Counted from the first letter of the stretch, positions 11,700-23,260 are shown. The stretch: DNA of 44,055 bases from Hymenopellis radicata (GCA_015501595.1 JADNRX010000430.1:1-44055), one strand, 5' to 3'. Notes: generated by a model from the letters alone, not told the origin. Program-made: numbers and translations.

Positions 11700-12510
11700 T
11701 GGTGTCCGGCGAGCTCATCACGAGCGGATGATAACGGAGCAGTTGGCTATGAAGGGTCTTCAGCAGGTGCGTACTTGAGGTAGAGATAAACGTACGACGA
11801 CCCGCTCTTCCTCTTCTCCGTGCCACGGGCCCATTCGAACGATCTGTTGCTGCCAGTCGTCTTGGGCTTACGCGGCGGGCGATTTTCGGGTTGTTTTCGT
11901 CCTTCTCATGGTCCAGAGGGGAAGAGAAAAAACGCACAGGTGGTGCAAGAGGCATTTCAGGGTATGAGGCATCGCGATGAGAAGATGGTGGTGGTTAGAA
12001 GGAGAGTAGACGACTTTGATCGCAGCGCGATGGTTCTGATCGGTCATCCGATCACGAACGGAACGAGCTCAACGACGCTCGGGACGGCGACGACAGGCTC
12101 GGAGTGGTAATGCGAGCATCGGAATATCATGCAGTATAGCTATATTATATGCTGCAATAATTTTTTTATAAATAATACTGCACGCAATCAAGGGATTAAG
12201 CTTACATAGATAGTATACCATCACAGTCGCCAGCTTCCAGCACCGCGACGGAGGCGAATTGAGACTTCGCATATAGACGGTTGTATTACTATAAGAATTT
12301 AGAGCATTTAATTTTTTGGTCAAATTTTTGGCCTATCTGAAGATGAAACTCACTTTGTTCGTGCCAACGTATTGTATTGCCTACTATATAGTAACTTGGT
12401 CGGCTTGCATTTGTTAGCGAACATTAAATTACACTACATACTACTGCCGCTTTGGTTCACAGGTCTCTTGGAGCACTCGCTCATCGTCCATGGTGTTTTT
12501 AACGTCGAAC
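11700..12510. other. Gene-free stretch with an AT-rich core
   Basis: I see no gene. The part 12120-12420 is markedly AT-rich against its surroundings (runs such as TTTTTTTATAAATAATAC), which could be old transposon or promoter sequence. The open stretches between 11820 and 12110 have no coding character. Confidence 0.35.
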
Positions 12511-12512
12511 AG

Positions 12513-12830
12513 ATGTCCGGCCCGACGACTCCGAACAGTGATCAAGCACTGTTCGGAGTCGTCATCCTTACCCTCTTACCACCACCATCCCTTGTCCCGT
12601 CACTGCCTTCCTCCCTCATCTCTCCGTCTCTTGTCTGCTGGCTCGTCAGTCAGCCGCGTAAGCCACTGCCCTGTCAAGGCAAGCCGCATAACCTTTACCG
12701 GCGTCGTCGTCGACTTGGGCAGCCGGTGCCACGCAACGTTACAATCTGGACTGACTCTACGAGAGCAAGACCTAGGAGGGTGAATGCTGTCCCATCTGCA
12801 GACGGGCAGCATTGCACGGTGCGTGCTCAT
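12513..12830 (+). pseudogene. Fragment of a repeated gene starting M-x-x-P...PNSDQ-x-LF
   Basis: From ATG 12513 the peptide starts MSGPTTPNSDQALFGVV. The gene at 24541 begins with the same pattern (MIRPGKPNSDQVLFSVV), so these are two copies of one family. After about 20 codons the two copies diverge; this one turns into low-complexity Ser/Pro/Leu and Arg-rich sequence. No domain is recognised. The shared start may be the 5' coding end of an unknown transposon-borne gene. Confidence 0.4.
12524..12563. repeat. Perfect 17-bp inverted repeat with 6-nt loop
   Basis: GACGACTCCGAACAGTG, loop ATCAAG, then the exact reverse complement. It overlaps codons 4-17 of the PNSDQ reading frame. The second copy of that gene (24556-24590) keeps only an imperfect version of the same palindrome. 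Confidence 0.85.
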
Positions 12831-13329
12831 TTTTGCTCATTGTCTTGGTGTTGAACAACGACGGTAGTCCCACGAGATTCTATGCTCCCACGACTACCCC
12901 AGCATGGGCCTACATAAAGCCAGGCCGACCGTTGGGCCATGGTGTTGGCACAAGATCGTCTGATTTTCACAAGGTATGCGACGACGACTCTTGTCATGCT
13001 TGAACCGTCTTATCCTTTTGGCCAGAAATCCATACAAGTCAGCCAGTAGTCGGTACCACGTAGGCATGAAATGCGCCGCCAACCGCCACGTACGCATTAC
13101 GTGTATGTTGGGTTTTGTTTTCATCGGTGCGCAGGGTTCCTCATCCCACGTCTCCTTTGAGTACTTTCACCATGACAGCGTTTTCTGGACTGTCCTGACT
13201 TTCTGACTCTCGACTACACGGAAGGCCACCTCCACAGCGCACACAATGACGGCGACGTCCATAGGCACGAGGCGGACTGCTCGGGACCAGCCGTTCCACG
13301 ACGCCATACTCTAGGACGACGACTGCCCA

Positions 13330-13635
13330 TTGGACGAGACGACGCTGATGACGCCTGCTCACAATACCCCGACTTATTACCCCCCTTCAGAATTCAATAA
13401 TTGGGCCTCGGACGATACCCCCGACAGGAATTCCAACGACGGCGCAATGGGCAAGAGGAGGCGACAAACGGCGACGGAACCATGCACTGCGGTTGACGGC
13501 GATAGCGAGGATGAGGATACCTACAACGAGGCCGGGCACGCTTACGAGACCGAGCACGTTTCAGACGACGCCGACAAGCACGACTTTGACGAGCATGACC
13601 GCAAGGACGAGAACGACCACGACGGAACAGGATGA
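13330..13635 (+). CDS. Short acidic hypothetical protein, uncertain
   Basis: A 101-codon frame starting at ATG 13330. Residues 1-35 are Thr/Pro/Asn-rich (MTPAHNTPTYYPPSEFNNW), residues 40-46 are basic (GKRRRQT), and the rest is Asp/Glu-rich (DGDSEDEDTYNEA, DDADKHDFDEHDRKDENDHD). No domain, signal peptide or paralog is recognised. Purine-rich GACGAG-type repeats can produce such acidic peptides by chance, so it may not be a gene. The flanks (12830-13330 and 13640-14000) show nothing else. Confidence 0.25.
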   Translation: MDETTLMTPAHNTPTYYPPSEFNNWASDDTPDRNSNDGAMGKRRRQTATEPCTAVDGDSEDEDTYNEAGHAYETEHVSDDADKHDFDEHDRKDENDHDGTG

Positions 13636-14037
13636 CCGTAACAAGCCACGACCATTACGACAGATGAGCATGAGCACGATGTAACAAGGCGACCGCAATA
13701 ATTTATGACCGACAGCCGACCCATGAACGACGAGGACAGCAAAACCCAAGGACGATGTTAACAAAACTCAAGGAGGACTATGCTCTACGAGAATGAGGAC
13801 CTCGACATACAGAAGGTGACTGCAATGCTTGTTGCATATGTACTGCTGCTTGTTACTTCGCTATCTTGCTATGTCCAATACCTGTAGTCTGTTTTTCGTC
13901 TTGATTGTATTGAGTTTCGAATAAGGAATACTTTTCATTACCAGTGCATATTGAAATGAATATAAGTGAACCTGTGACTGTAAGAGTAAGGTCCGGGATT
14001 ATGAGAGCTGCTTTCAGGGATGTATCGGACAACTCAT

Positions 14038-14110
14038 GGGGATGGTGAGATAACTTGAGGGGATGGTGAGGTGACTTGGGGGTGGTGGTGAGGTAACTTG
14101 AGAGGATCGG
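14038..14110. repeat. Three tandem GGTGAGRTRACTTG units
   Basis: A unit of about 22-25 bp, GGATGGTGAGATAACTTGAG, is repeated three times with changes (GGTGAGGTGACTTGGG, GGTGAGGTAACTTGAG). It sits next to CCTCAAGGCAGC words of the dispersed CTCAAG-rich repeat. Confidence 0.6.
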
Positions 14111-14206
14111 TCCCGCCGAACCTTCTCCAAAGTTAACTTGGCAGGATTTGCAACTTGGCTGCCTCAAGGCAGCTGGGGTCCCAGAGTTGACCTATAGCAC
14201 CTCAAC

Positions 14207-14310
14207 ACCAGTAACCAGTTTCCTGATGGATCTAGTCTTTGTTAGATGACGGCAAGAGGCAGGCCGTTAACCAGAGGTGACATTGATCACATGATGTGAT
14301 TTCGGCAAAC
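14207..14310. repeat. Duplicated intergenic block, copy 2
   Basis: Contains TTAGATGACGGCAAGAGGCAGGCC and then ATTGATCACATGATGTGATTT-type sequence in the same order as at 3005-3120. In both places it lies near an F-box array member, consistent with segmental duplication of the array. Confidence 0.5.
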
Positions 14311-14537
14311 AGGGACCCATAACTGTGCATCGATTGTCAATTCGAGCCATATATCATTCATAACAATGTATCAATCTCTAGAAATACAATCAACATTTTC
14401 GGCAGGCCACTGTATGCTGGCTATACGATAACTTCAAAACTTGTACATCGGGTGAGATTCGTAGGATTATAACGCGACGTCGGCTACGACTTCTGTCCCC
14501 CTGGTTCGATCCATCCTCCCTCCCCCAGTCACCCGAT

Positions 14538-15851
14538 TCAAAAACGACTTTGTGATAGACTTTCCCATCCTCCTGACTCGAAGCAAAGAACTCCCCGATT
14601 CGCAAGGTGCGGCAAAGTGCGCCGTAGCACGGATGCAAGCTCTGACTCCCACTGGTCGGTGATAAGAGCCCTAGCAATGGCACCCCTTTTGTCAGAGGCC
14701 TGCTCGAAGTGAATGCGCTGCACGCCGTTGAATGCCGCATGGGACAGTACTTCATCAAGTGTTGCCCACTCGGCTGAAAAATCGACGCCAACGGCCTCCA
14801 CGAATGTGAACGTGAGATCGACGAAATGAACGGTTGTGCGCGAATCGGCCAGGTGGCGCAACATAGAGGAGAGCCAGTTGATATATGACCGCATTTCGTC
14901 GCGCCCGATACCGCGTTCAGATATGCATAGCTTGAAATGCTTGAAGTGAAGGCCGTCAAAGAGGCCCTCGTGAATGGGCAGCTCCTCTAGGATATCTAAC
15001 GATTTCATTAGGACTTGCTTATAGGAATCAGACAAATAATAGACGAACGAAGCATCAATTCCAATCTGAATGACTCCAATTCGAGAGCTACAGGTGGCAG
15101 AACATCCCGGAACAATATGCCTAGGTCCAAAGGTTGATTGACGACAAACTCGCAGTGTTGTAAATTGGGAAACATCGCTGGGTGCTGGCCGAGCCAGAAG
15201 TTGAGGGCAGGGTGCAGTTTTGGGACGTCTGCCAAATTGAAATCAAGCCGTTCAATGGCGGGAAGGTGTACGATGCTAAGTTTTGAGTTGAGAAAGAGCG
15301 CCTGGAGCGGATCGTCCGGTAGGAAAGGCTCCGTGTTTAATGAGACGTGTTTAACGTTGGTGCCCTCTAAATATGAGAACATTTGTTGAACACCGGCTTC
15401 GTCCTGAAGACCGTAGACGGCGAGCTTTGTAAGCGATTGGGATGTGTGAAGGAAAGCGCCGAGTGCTTCAATGAATTGGAGCTCGTGAGTAATCCAGATT
15501 TCGAGGCTATGTCGAATGTGACATAAAGACAGGTTAAACGAGGGAGGAGCTGTGAATAAAGCAATGAGGCAGGATAGATAGTTGCTCTGTCCAGGCTGGG
15601 TGGGTGTCTGCCAGATGTTTATCCGTAGGATGAGATTTTGGAGGTGGGGATAGCGGAGGAGGTGGTGGAGGAGGTCGCTTGCCCGAAAAAAGTGAGAACA
15701 AGGAGAAGTTGTGGAAGAGGGCGCGCTGGCAGGGGATGACCATGCCCGTGATACGAGCGCGCAGCTTTGGAGAGTTTTTTCTTGTTTTTTCGTTCCAGAT
15801 ATGTTGTACGACCGACTCCACGAGCTCTGGGAGTAAAAGAGGATTGTTCAT
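14538..15851 (-). pseudogene. F-box protein, array member 5, with homopolymer frameshifts
   Basis: Exon 1 starts at 15851 (MNNPLLLPELVESVVQHIWNEK) with an F-box. The family sequence then needs three frame changes within about 100 nt: at an A-rich run near 15780 (TLQSCALVSRAWSS), in a GG/GTC context near 15735 (VIPCQRALFHN) and at a T run near 15688 (LLHHLLRYPHLQNLIL). From about 15680 the frame is open without interruption to the intron (14996-15048, 53 nt, GTTCGT to CGTTAG, CCTAATG branch site). Exon 2 (14995-14538) has LFDGLHFKHFKLC, VHFVDLTFTFVEA, LSHAAFNGVQRIHFEQ and NRGVLCFE. Unlike its paralogs it reads 13 residues past GVLCF to the stop. A 5'-UTR intron at 15865-15920 closely resembles that of array member 4. 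All three shifts sit at short homopolymers, so they could be assembly errors. Confidence 0.72.
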
Positions 15852-15924
15852 TAGAGACGTGGCCCTTGAAGCGAATGTGGATTAGTTGGCACTAAATGCG
15901 GAGGTGCCTTTGAAACTTACTGAA

Positions 15925-18230
15925 AAGGTTGGCCACAGTACTAGTAGTATGGACGGCAGTCTAACGCGACCAATAGAAGGACTCTTCATCTGACTATCAG
16001 CTTTAGATACACATTGAATTGGGGAAGAAATTACGAGAACGATCTTGAAAAAATCAGATGCGCGAAATGGTTGTAGTACTGCTAAGGACGCGTCGCAGAA
16101 TATCTAGTTCACTCTATATGCCGAAGCTTTTCGTGGGGGGAAGCAAGGCAATCGAGACGAAGAGTGACGAGCGGGACGTGTATCCGCGACGATAATGGCC
16201 GTCGGACACGACGAGAGAATAACCCCAAAGAATTGGATTACTGTCGCGTTGTATGCACATGTAGATTGTTGACGACGCCTAGATGGCCGTCATGTCTTTA
16301 ATCTTATCCTTAGATAAACTCGCTGATCACTACCACCATCATCGTTTCCGGAAATGGCCCATTCGAGGCGTTTTCTTGCAATATTCCTTCGTCGCGGCCG
16401 CACAGGAAAGTAGAAAATGCAGATATGGTTGGTCCGTGGACACCTTGTGCGTTGGCTACTTACACGCCCCGCACGCATACCTTGCTGATATCCATGTTCA
16501 AGCCGAGCCAACCTTCCAGCTATCCCGTGCAAACAATACGGCCCGAGTCGTCTGCTACGCGTCCTTCCCAACATATGCTGGCGTTTTCGATAGAGGGCCG
16601 CCTGGCGTGGTGCGATGGCGATGTCAAACCTCTAGGAGGAACGGAGACGCGGTCCAAGAACGCAACGCCCATACGCCAACCGTGCATATAAAAGCCTGAC
16701 GAACAGGTGGCCCCGTATATTGCTGCCCTGACTCGAACTGGCCAACGAGGAACAGTGAATCATCCAGTTTCCAGGACGCGCGTTCAAACTTGGTGCGTAG
16801 TCGCCTCCATATCGCTCGGAGACGCATTCACATTCATTTATTCATAGCAATCTTATTTACTGAATTGCCTGATATCCCAAATTCCGTGGTATCCAAGTCC
16901 GCAGGCGACCTCCAATAATATACACACAATCCCCATTATCTCCCCCCACGTTCGTCAACGTTGTTCCTCTAGTTCGCCTGCCCAACCAACGCTCTAGAAA
17001 GCCCCGATGACCGTTATTGGAAAACTCGTCGGGGAACACACAGCTCGTGCGTCTTGGGAATGCACCACCTTTCATTTGCTAATTGTCATACAGGTCTTTC
17101 CTCCGCTACAACTCCATTCGTCTCAAGTCTCGCGAACATTCACAAGGAGAAAATGATAGAGCAGTTCGTTGAATTTCTTACGGACGACCGCCACTGCGTC
17201 TTTTATGTGTCGCTCCAGAAACACGCGAGCAGGACTGACTTGAGGCGGTCGGCGGAAAATCGACTGCCGAGTACGTTCAGAATCGTAAAGGAGATATGCT
17301 GCGTTTAAGAGAATTAACCAGCGAACATCAATCGTCTCTCGTACGTGATTGTTCTTTCTGATTGACGGCCTACTGATAGATAGATGTGCAGCGCCTAAGC
17401 AAGAAACTAATGTCACCCAGCTCCCTGTTCATCGTCGCTCGGCAAGTCACCCGAAGCTACCTCGGTGCCGCACAGCGCATTTCAGTCTCGAATCGCGTTG
17501 CTGGACTGGAACTCGTCGCGGTTCTCCGCTCAATGTGACTCCTTTTTCCCAATCAGTTTTCTCCCCGGAGCACCTTTCCCCTCCCCTTATCGAGTATGCG
17601 GATAGCACTCAGAACATCGAAACTACCTTTACAGTCATGCCGAGAGCTCGATTTGGACGAGAATCATAGACTCGTGATATTTTGCCGGGTTCTTGCTCGC
17701 TTGCAATTGCTTCATCCAGAAGGCTTTCATGTACGGCAAGACCAGCTCACGGAATGCGACTAGCCTCATGGTACTTAGTAGCATGAGGGCAGGGTCGTTC
17801 CACAGCATTGCGTGAGTTCGTCTCTTATGTCTTTCCGATTATATATCCTGAAGCCAAATATCCCTTTCTCTTTAGTTGTGATCTCTCACAAATTGCTTTT
17901 GCGCATTCGCACTCCATCGACATTTGACGGATGGCTGTTGGCAATACAATAGTCGCCCGGACCTGGCCTTCATCGCCTTTTGCACTACATCGTTTTTACC
18001 ACTGGACATATACTTGCCCTCTTATTAAGCCGCAGCTGCAAGTCAAATGGGCGTTCCAGGCAAGGTGATCGATCCACATGATCTCCGAGCCGCCGGCGTT
18101 GTTGAGCTGAACCGTGCTCTTCCTTCCACGTTCATCGTGTGTCTTCTATCCGCTGCTATTCTCGCTCTACGCACCACGTAAGTTGACGCTTATACCATAT
18201 GAAGGATTCGCCTAACATATCTGCAGTACC
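15925..18230. other. 2.3-kb stretch without a recognisable gene
   Basis: Open stretches such as 16283-16699 (plus, 138 codons) show no family resemblance. At 17045-17098 an intron-like segment (GTGCGTCTTGGGAATG to CATACAG, with TTGCTAATTG inside) resembles 5716-5770, which suggests that remains of one duplicated gene lie here and at 4.8-6.6 kb. The end of the region must contain the promoter of the plus-strand F-box gene at 18234. Confidence 0.3.
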
Positions 18231-18233
18231 ATC

Positions 18234-19654
18234 ATGTTACTCTTCCTCCCGCAAGAGTTAATTGACAGGATTATAGATTTTGTTAATGATATTCCCGACG
18301 ACTGTTCGGAAACAAGGCTCTTTCGGACACCAAAATCTATGTGCATGCTCTCTAGTATCACGCCGTCTCTTTCCTCGTGCCCGATATCACCTCCTCCAAC
18401 GAATCCAATTACGCGTTGACCGACATTATCCTTACTACTCGACAAACCGCATGTCAGAAGCAGCCAAGTTTGAGTATCGCGTTCTCAGTTCATCTCCTCA
18501 AGCACGGCATTTCGTTACAAGGATCGCTTTCACGCCGTTGGTCTCTACTCACGACACCCTCAACGCGCTGTTCTCTCCTCCAGACATCGCTCTATCAAGT
18601 GTCATCCGTGATCTTCCGCGTCTTGGTCATATCGCCTTTCACAACTTTCCCGCTATGGCAATCCGCGAGGATTTCGTGTCTTTATTTTCGACCAAGGACA
18701 TCACTCACGTCGAATTCGACGCATCAAGATTTCTTTCGTTAACGGATGTCAAGCACGCCTTCATTACTTTTCCCCGACTACGAACCTTGCGCATTGCTCA
18801 CGCCGGCACAGTCTTTGACTCTTGGGACAGGGACGGCATTATCACCAATCCAACCGTTGTCTCCATTGTTCCGCAGAGTCTCGAAAGTCTCATCTTGGAC
18901 CACGTCGAAATGGTGGAAGCGCAGATGCTTACTCGCCTTTCTGATATCGGCTTTTTTCCTCTTTCTCAGATACGCCGATTGGTCTTGACACTGGAGACCT
19001 ATTCGGATAGTGGTCTATGTAGGCTTTGGGCGCAGCTGCGGTCTCTAGAAGAGCTAGACATCGGGGTGGCGGATTTGCTGCTAGATCCTGATCTGTGCGT
19101 TGTTTCTTGATTTACTTCGTCGTCTTTGCTGATTATGTTCGACAGGCTAGAGGAAGACTCTTATCTCGCGCTGGTCAATTTGCGCACTCTCTCCTTGACG
19201 TTGACGCTTGCACCGAAAGATGACATGACTCCAAACGTCGTGAGCACAAGGATATGGACGTTCTGGATGCGTAGTCTTCAGTCTTCTCTGCTGTGTCACC
19301 TTCATAGTTTCCGGCTTGCGGTGCGTCTCACATCTGAGTCTTCTTCCTCATCTGATACTTCCCTAGTATCACAGTCAAGGGCCTTCTTTCGTGATACCGT
19401 CTCGTCAGAAATGGGAGTTGTTGGCCGGAGTGTTAAATGACATCGGAACACTGAAATCGATAAATCTATCCCTTCATTCGCAAGGTCTTCCGGTCTCGGC
19501 GCAACAGGGATGGAGGCATGATATGCTACGATTTTTCACGCAGCCGGGGAGGTTTCTTACATTAGAGACGTTCGGTGGGTATTGTTGTATTTGCTCAGTG
19601 TCCGACTTGGGTTTCCTGACGCCTGTTGGAATCGCAGGTGATCCGGGTCTCTAA
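18234..19654 (+). CDS. F-box protein of a second subfamily, one suspected frameshift
   Basis: The start MLLFLPQELIDRIIDFVND is an F-box; its second half, CSLVSRRLFPRARYHLLQRI, follows in another frame, so a 1-nt shift lies near 18310-18340. Exons: 18234-19094, 19146-19320, 19367-19574 and 19638-19654. Introns are 51, 46 and 63 nt (GTGCGT...GACAG, GTGCGT...CCTAG, GTGGGT...TCGCAG) and all junctions keep phase. The body is leucine-rich with LRR-like blocks (LSSVIRDLPRLGHIAFHNF, FPRLRTLRIAHAG, LESLILDHVEM, LRSLEELDIGVADLLL). It ends ETFGDPGL. It lacks the RGVLCF ending and intron position of the array genes, so it is a different F-box subfamily. The expected role is SCF substrate binding. If the shift is real, the gene is a pseudogene; otherwise it encodes about 420 residues. 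Confidence 0.7.
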
Positions 19655-20920
19655 CTGTAGAAGTAGTCTGGGGTTCACTCTGTTTGTCTTTACGTGGGTT
19701 TTTATGAAGTATTTCCCTGTTTTGGAATTGTCGGGCAAGCTTTTTCGCAGCGACTAGTGCTTTGAACCGTTTTCCGAAACGACGTGACAGACAGTGCTCT
19801 GATTTTGACTGCCATGAGCTGCCAGTGCCATGCCGCTGAAGACGACGACCGCCATTTGGGACTGGACGACAGCCTCTAAGCATGTTATGCGGACTCTATA
19901 CCACCATCGGTAGGTGATGGCACTAGGTCTGTGTTCGATGCAGGGCGTTCCGTTTCGCGTAAATGAGAAAGTGGACGAGAGTACCATTTGCTCTGCCGAA
20001 GGGAAAAGGACCAAGGAATAATACGCACTATACGCACTACGAAAAGCAAAATCGGATAGTCCGCCGCTGTACTAGTCACCCATTCACGCATGCCGCTAGC
20101 TACGACCACCGAACTTCTTGTACGAATCCTCAGCATTCATTTTCGACGTCGGGCTCACCGTCTCCTTTCCGTCTCCCGTAAATCGATCTTGGGCAAGGAC
20201 AAGTGAGTGAGAGTGCTCATGTAGTCTGTCAATATGCTAACCTTCCCCGAGTAGAGCATGATGGGGCACGCGGTCCCGCCGGCATCTCGTTGGGACCACA
20301 ACGATACGGAGATATCAAATCCGAAGGATGCGTACCTTCGTCTTGCGCCCTCTTCAACGCGCGCTTTCTACTCACGTCCTTCTGCATGGTAGGCCATGTC
20401 GTCGATTCTATTTGCGACTACATACAACAGCGCGGAATGCAACATGAAGAGCAAGATGCAAGATAACACAGACAGGAAACAGATGACTAGAGAATGTGGC
20501 GGTAACGAGCGTGAATCATTATGGCTAGTATAGTATGACGATTTGTTTGGGAACCTTGGAAAGTGTACATTAGGCATCCACGGAGACGAAAAGCAATACC
20601 ATTACAAACCTTTCTTATTCTGACCGTCTGCGTCCTACGATGATGTGAGAACGGACCCGAGACGAGAACATATCCACTTACGCTTCCTCTCCGGCTCAGA
20701 CTTCCTGTGGACCGGCGCTGCCAAAGATCTGGACCGACTCCGAGTTCCATCCTTGCGCGAGCTGCTTGAGGCAGCCGTATTCCAATTGATGTCATGGAGG
20801 ACCCTCTTCTGCCTGCTGAAACTTGGATTACTGGAGAGCGTTCCTTCGGGCACCGTCAGCCGGTGCTGCCAGATTTCCACAAGGTCCACCGGTACACCGA
20901 TGAAGTAACGTGAAACAGCC
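19655..20920. other. Intergenic region with one possible small spliced gene
   Basis: On the plus strand, 20090-20203 reads MPLATTTELLVRILSIHFRR then RAHRLLSVSRKSILGKDK before a donor GTGAGT (20201). A possible second exon runs 20253-20390. There is no domain and the second frame is ambiguous. The rest shows nothing. Confidence 0.2.
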
Positions 20921-20924
20921 TTGG

Positions 20925-21688
20925 CTAGGGAATGGCGGCGCCTATGAGAATTGGATCAAAGCACAATAATGCAGCCTCGAGCTCGGTTGTGTCCACCACC
21001 CAGCGGCTATCGTCAGACAGAAAATCAATGATCAGCTTGCGTTCCGGAGAGTCCACAACATCTTCTGGGGTATATGCGCCTTCTTGCAGCCACTGAGCAC
21101 TTCTGAGAATCTTGAGCTTTGCCTCCGGTGTGATGAGGCTGCAGGATCTGGAAGGCGTGGGATTGGCAAGATAGTCTTGGACGACTTGTCGCGTCATAGG
21201 CTGGTACATGTTGGCGTGTTCAAGCGGCTTCAGCACCCACTTCGCCGGGCAATGGGCGCCAATAGAGATAGCCGCCTTTGCAGGAGCATCGCGTTGAGCA
21301 TCGAGAAGCTCGCGAAGCGATAGATGCCAGATCTGGATCAGCGCGGGTGGCAGGCCTGCGTATTTGGCGTCGATGCCGGCGAGTAGGTCGCCGAGTGACA
21401 ACTCGTGTGGGAAGGAAAGGAGGATGGGAACGAATTCAGAAGCCGCAATGATTCGACGGTGCTTCCATATCAGTCCTTGCCCGGTACGATACGAGCATCT
21501 TCGAGGTATGTGTGACCTGGGCTCCATGCACGAAACATCGACTTGTCCACAGGGCGCCGCTGCAGAGCCATCTTCAACTGAAGGATCTCGAACTGCGAAA
21601 GGACACCACGGATGTTGTTGAAATCATTGACGTACAGCCGGACAACCTCGGCAGCGACGGTGTACGGGTGGCGCATGAGATGATTGAG
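20925..21688 (-). pseudogene. Member of an unrecognised family (GLP-x-AL...W-H motif), one frameshift
   Basis: An exon starting after a TTATCTTAG acceptor (21688) reads LNHLMRHPYTVAAEVVRLYV and continues to RIVPGKD with a stop near 21470. One nucleotide away the frame resumes as LIWKHRRIIAASEFVPILL, then SLGDLLAGIDAKYAGLPPAL, QIWHLSLRELLDAQ, and a tail ending FDPILIGAAIP. The same order occurs in the gene at 27302-28790: AHDRWVVCLDDFVTTLL, RDMRRIAEESFVGLPFAL, EQWHTGL. The two are therefore paralogs in opposite orientation, 6 kb apart. No domain is recognised. The 5' exon is not resolved (a candidate begins at 21974, MSNSCKREGPEQTYSARARV). The single shift near 21478 suggests a pseudogene or an assembly indel. 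Confidence 0.6.
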
Positions 21689-21979
21689 CTAAGATAATGA
21701 AACGGATATCATACAACGGCGTGAAGGATATCGCCTGTGATTCCAGATGCGGAAGGCCAGAGAGGGAGGGAGGGTAACGCAGGGAATGTAGTGGTGTCCG
21801 GTTAAGAGTACTGCTGCCAAAAATGGACTCGGACACGAATTCAGATCGCGCCCGAAAGGAAAAGACTATTTTGGGAAACACGACCTCAGTGCCCGCCACT
21901 GCAACTGGGGCGTCTACCCTAGCTCGAGCACTGTATGTTTGCTCAGGTCCTTCGCGTTTACACGAGTTAGACATAGAGG

Positions 21980-22950
21980 ATGACAGGCGAGATAGGAAAG
22001 CATCTATTCAGTCCACATTGATCGATTGACGACTATGAGTTGACACACTGCTATGAGTAAAATCCCTGCGTTCTGAAGAGTCAAGCTGCTACAGGAGCCC
22101 TGATTACACCCTTTGGAAGACCCTTATTTAATAGTGCTTGTGATACTAAACATGACGAGCTGTCGAAAGGACGCCATGTCGTATTATCAAGATCGTGGTT
22201 ATCAGACTGCCGTCCAGCCAGCGATTCAGCGCTATGCTTCGTGGATTCAGCATAGATAGAGGTAAAGAACTTGAAGAAGTAGCAGTGGCGGATGACCATC
22301 ACGAAAAGGGGTCCAGGCCTCAAGGTGTTCTAAGGGATCTTGAGGGCACATAGGCTCCTTGAGGTAGCTGAAGTGCTGATGCTAGTAAGGTGCCTTGAAT
22401 ACAGGTTCGGCGGTACCCCCTGCCTCAAGGTGCCTCAGGATGCCTCTAAGGAGCCCTGAACCTCATGTAAGACGCCTCAAGATCTACCAATATTCTACCT
22501 TTGCGGTGAAGCACACTCAAGACTGTTTAAGAAAGACTTAATACTGCCCAAGAAAAACTCAGAGCAAGCTGATACATCTCCAAAGTAACTCATAAAGCAA
22601 CGAAAGGACTTATTATTTGCATGACAAAAGGCCTCTATCTATATCTATACAACAGATGAGTACATACATAGTAATGGTAACTACTACCACTCGAGTGAGT
22701 CGACACTTCCTGTGATCATCACCGTGTAAAATACACCTCGTCCCTGCACATGCATCGTCCGTACTATCATTCACAGTTGCCATCCCATCATCTGTGGAGC
22801 CCCATCCTCATCCTTAGCCATCTGGAATATTCCTTGTCGTTGTACGAGGTCCTCGAGGATCCGCCTCGTCCGACGTCGAGCTCATCTTGGTTGTGGGGAG
22901 GTGGCGCTTGTGTTGGTCAAGCATAGGCGCGCCGAGGCTGAGGGCGTTCG
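21980..22950. other. Gene-free region
   Basis: No gene is seen. It includes the CTCAAG-rich repeat (22320-22490) and simple AT-rich sequence around 22600-22690. Confidence 0.35.
22320..22490. repeat. CTTGAGG/CCTCAAGG-rich degenerate repeat, cluster 3
   Basis: Words such as CCTCAAGGTGTTCTAAGG, CTCCTTGAGGTAGCTGAAG, AAGGTGCCTTGAATACAGG and GCCTCAAGGTGCCTCAGG follow each other, many as inverted pairs. Resembles clusters at 10440, 14040 and 26340. Confidence 0.55.
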
Positions 22951-22989
22951 TCGACGTGGTTGTGGCATTGTCACGAGTATATGTATCCG

Positions 22990-23260
22990 TATCATCGTGG
23001 TCATGCGGTCGCGGAATCCTTTGTCGTGCGGTCGCGGAATCCTTCGTCGTGGGGTCGCACAATCGTTGCGGTCATGGAATCATTGTGCTCGTGGCATCGT
23101 TGTGGTCGTGGCATCGTTGTGGTCATGGGATCGTTGGTAGTCGTGGCTGGTGCGGTCAAGGGCGGCGTCGGTTGCAGTCGAGAGCAGTCGCAGTCGAGGG
23201 CGGCGTCGGTCAGTCGCAGTCGAGAGCAGTCGCAGTCGAGGGCGTCGTCGCGGTCACAAT
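22990..23260. repeat. Two adjoining minisatellites
   Basis: First (about 23000-23140): a unit near 18 bp, GTGGTCGTGGCATCGTT, with variants. Second (about 23165-23255): CAGTCGAGAGCAGTCG and CAGTCGAGGGCGTCG units in tandem. Together they make long spurious open frames on both strands. They lie just downstream of the broken membrane-protein gene. Confidence 0.75.

Noticed and set aside
14495..14520. GGTTCGATCC-like word suggesting a tRNA T-arm
   Set aside because: No acceptor stem, D-arm or anticodon arm could be fitted around it.
16283..16699. 138-codon plus-strand frame at 16.3 kb
   Set aside because: No family resemblance, no splice context, and equally long frames occur on the opposite strand.
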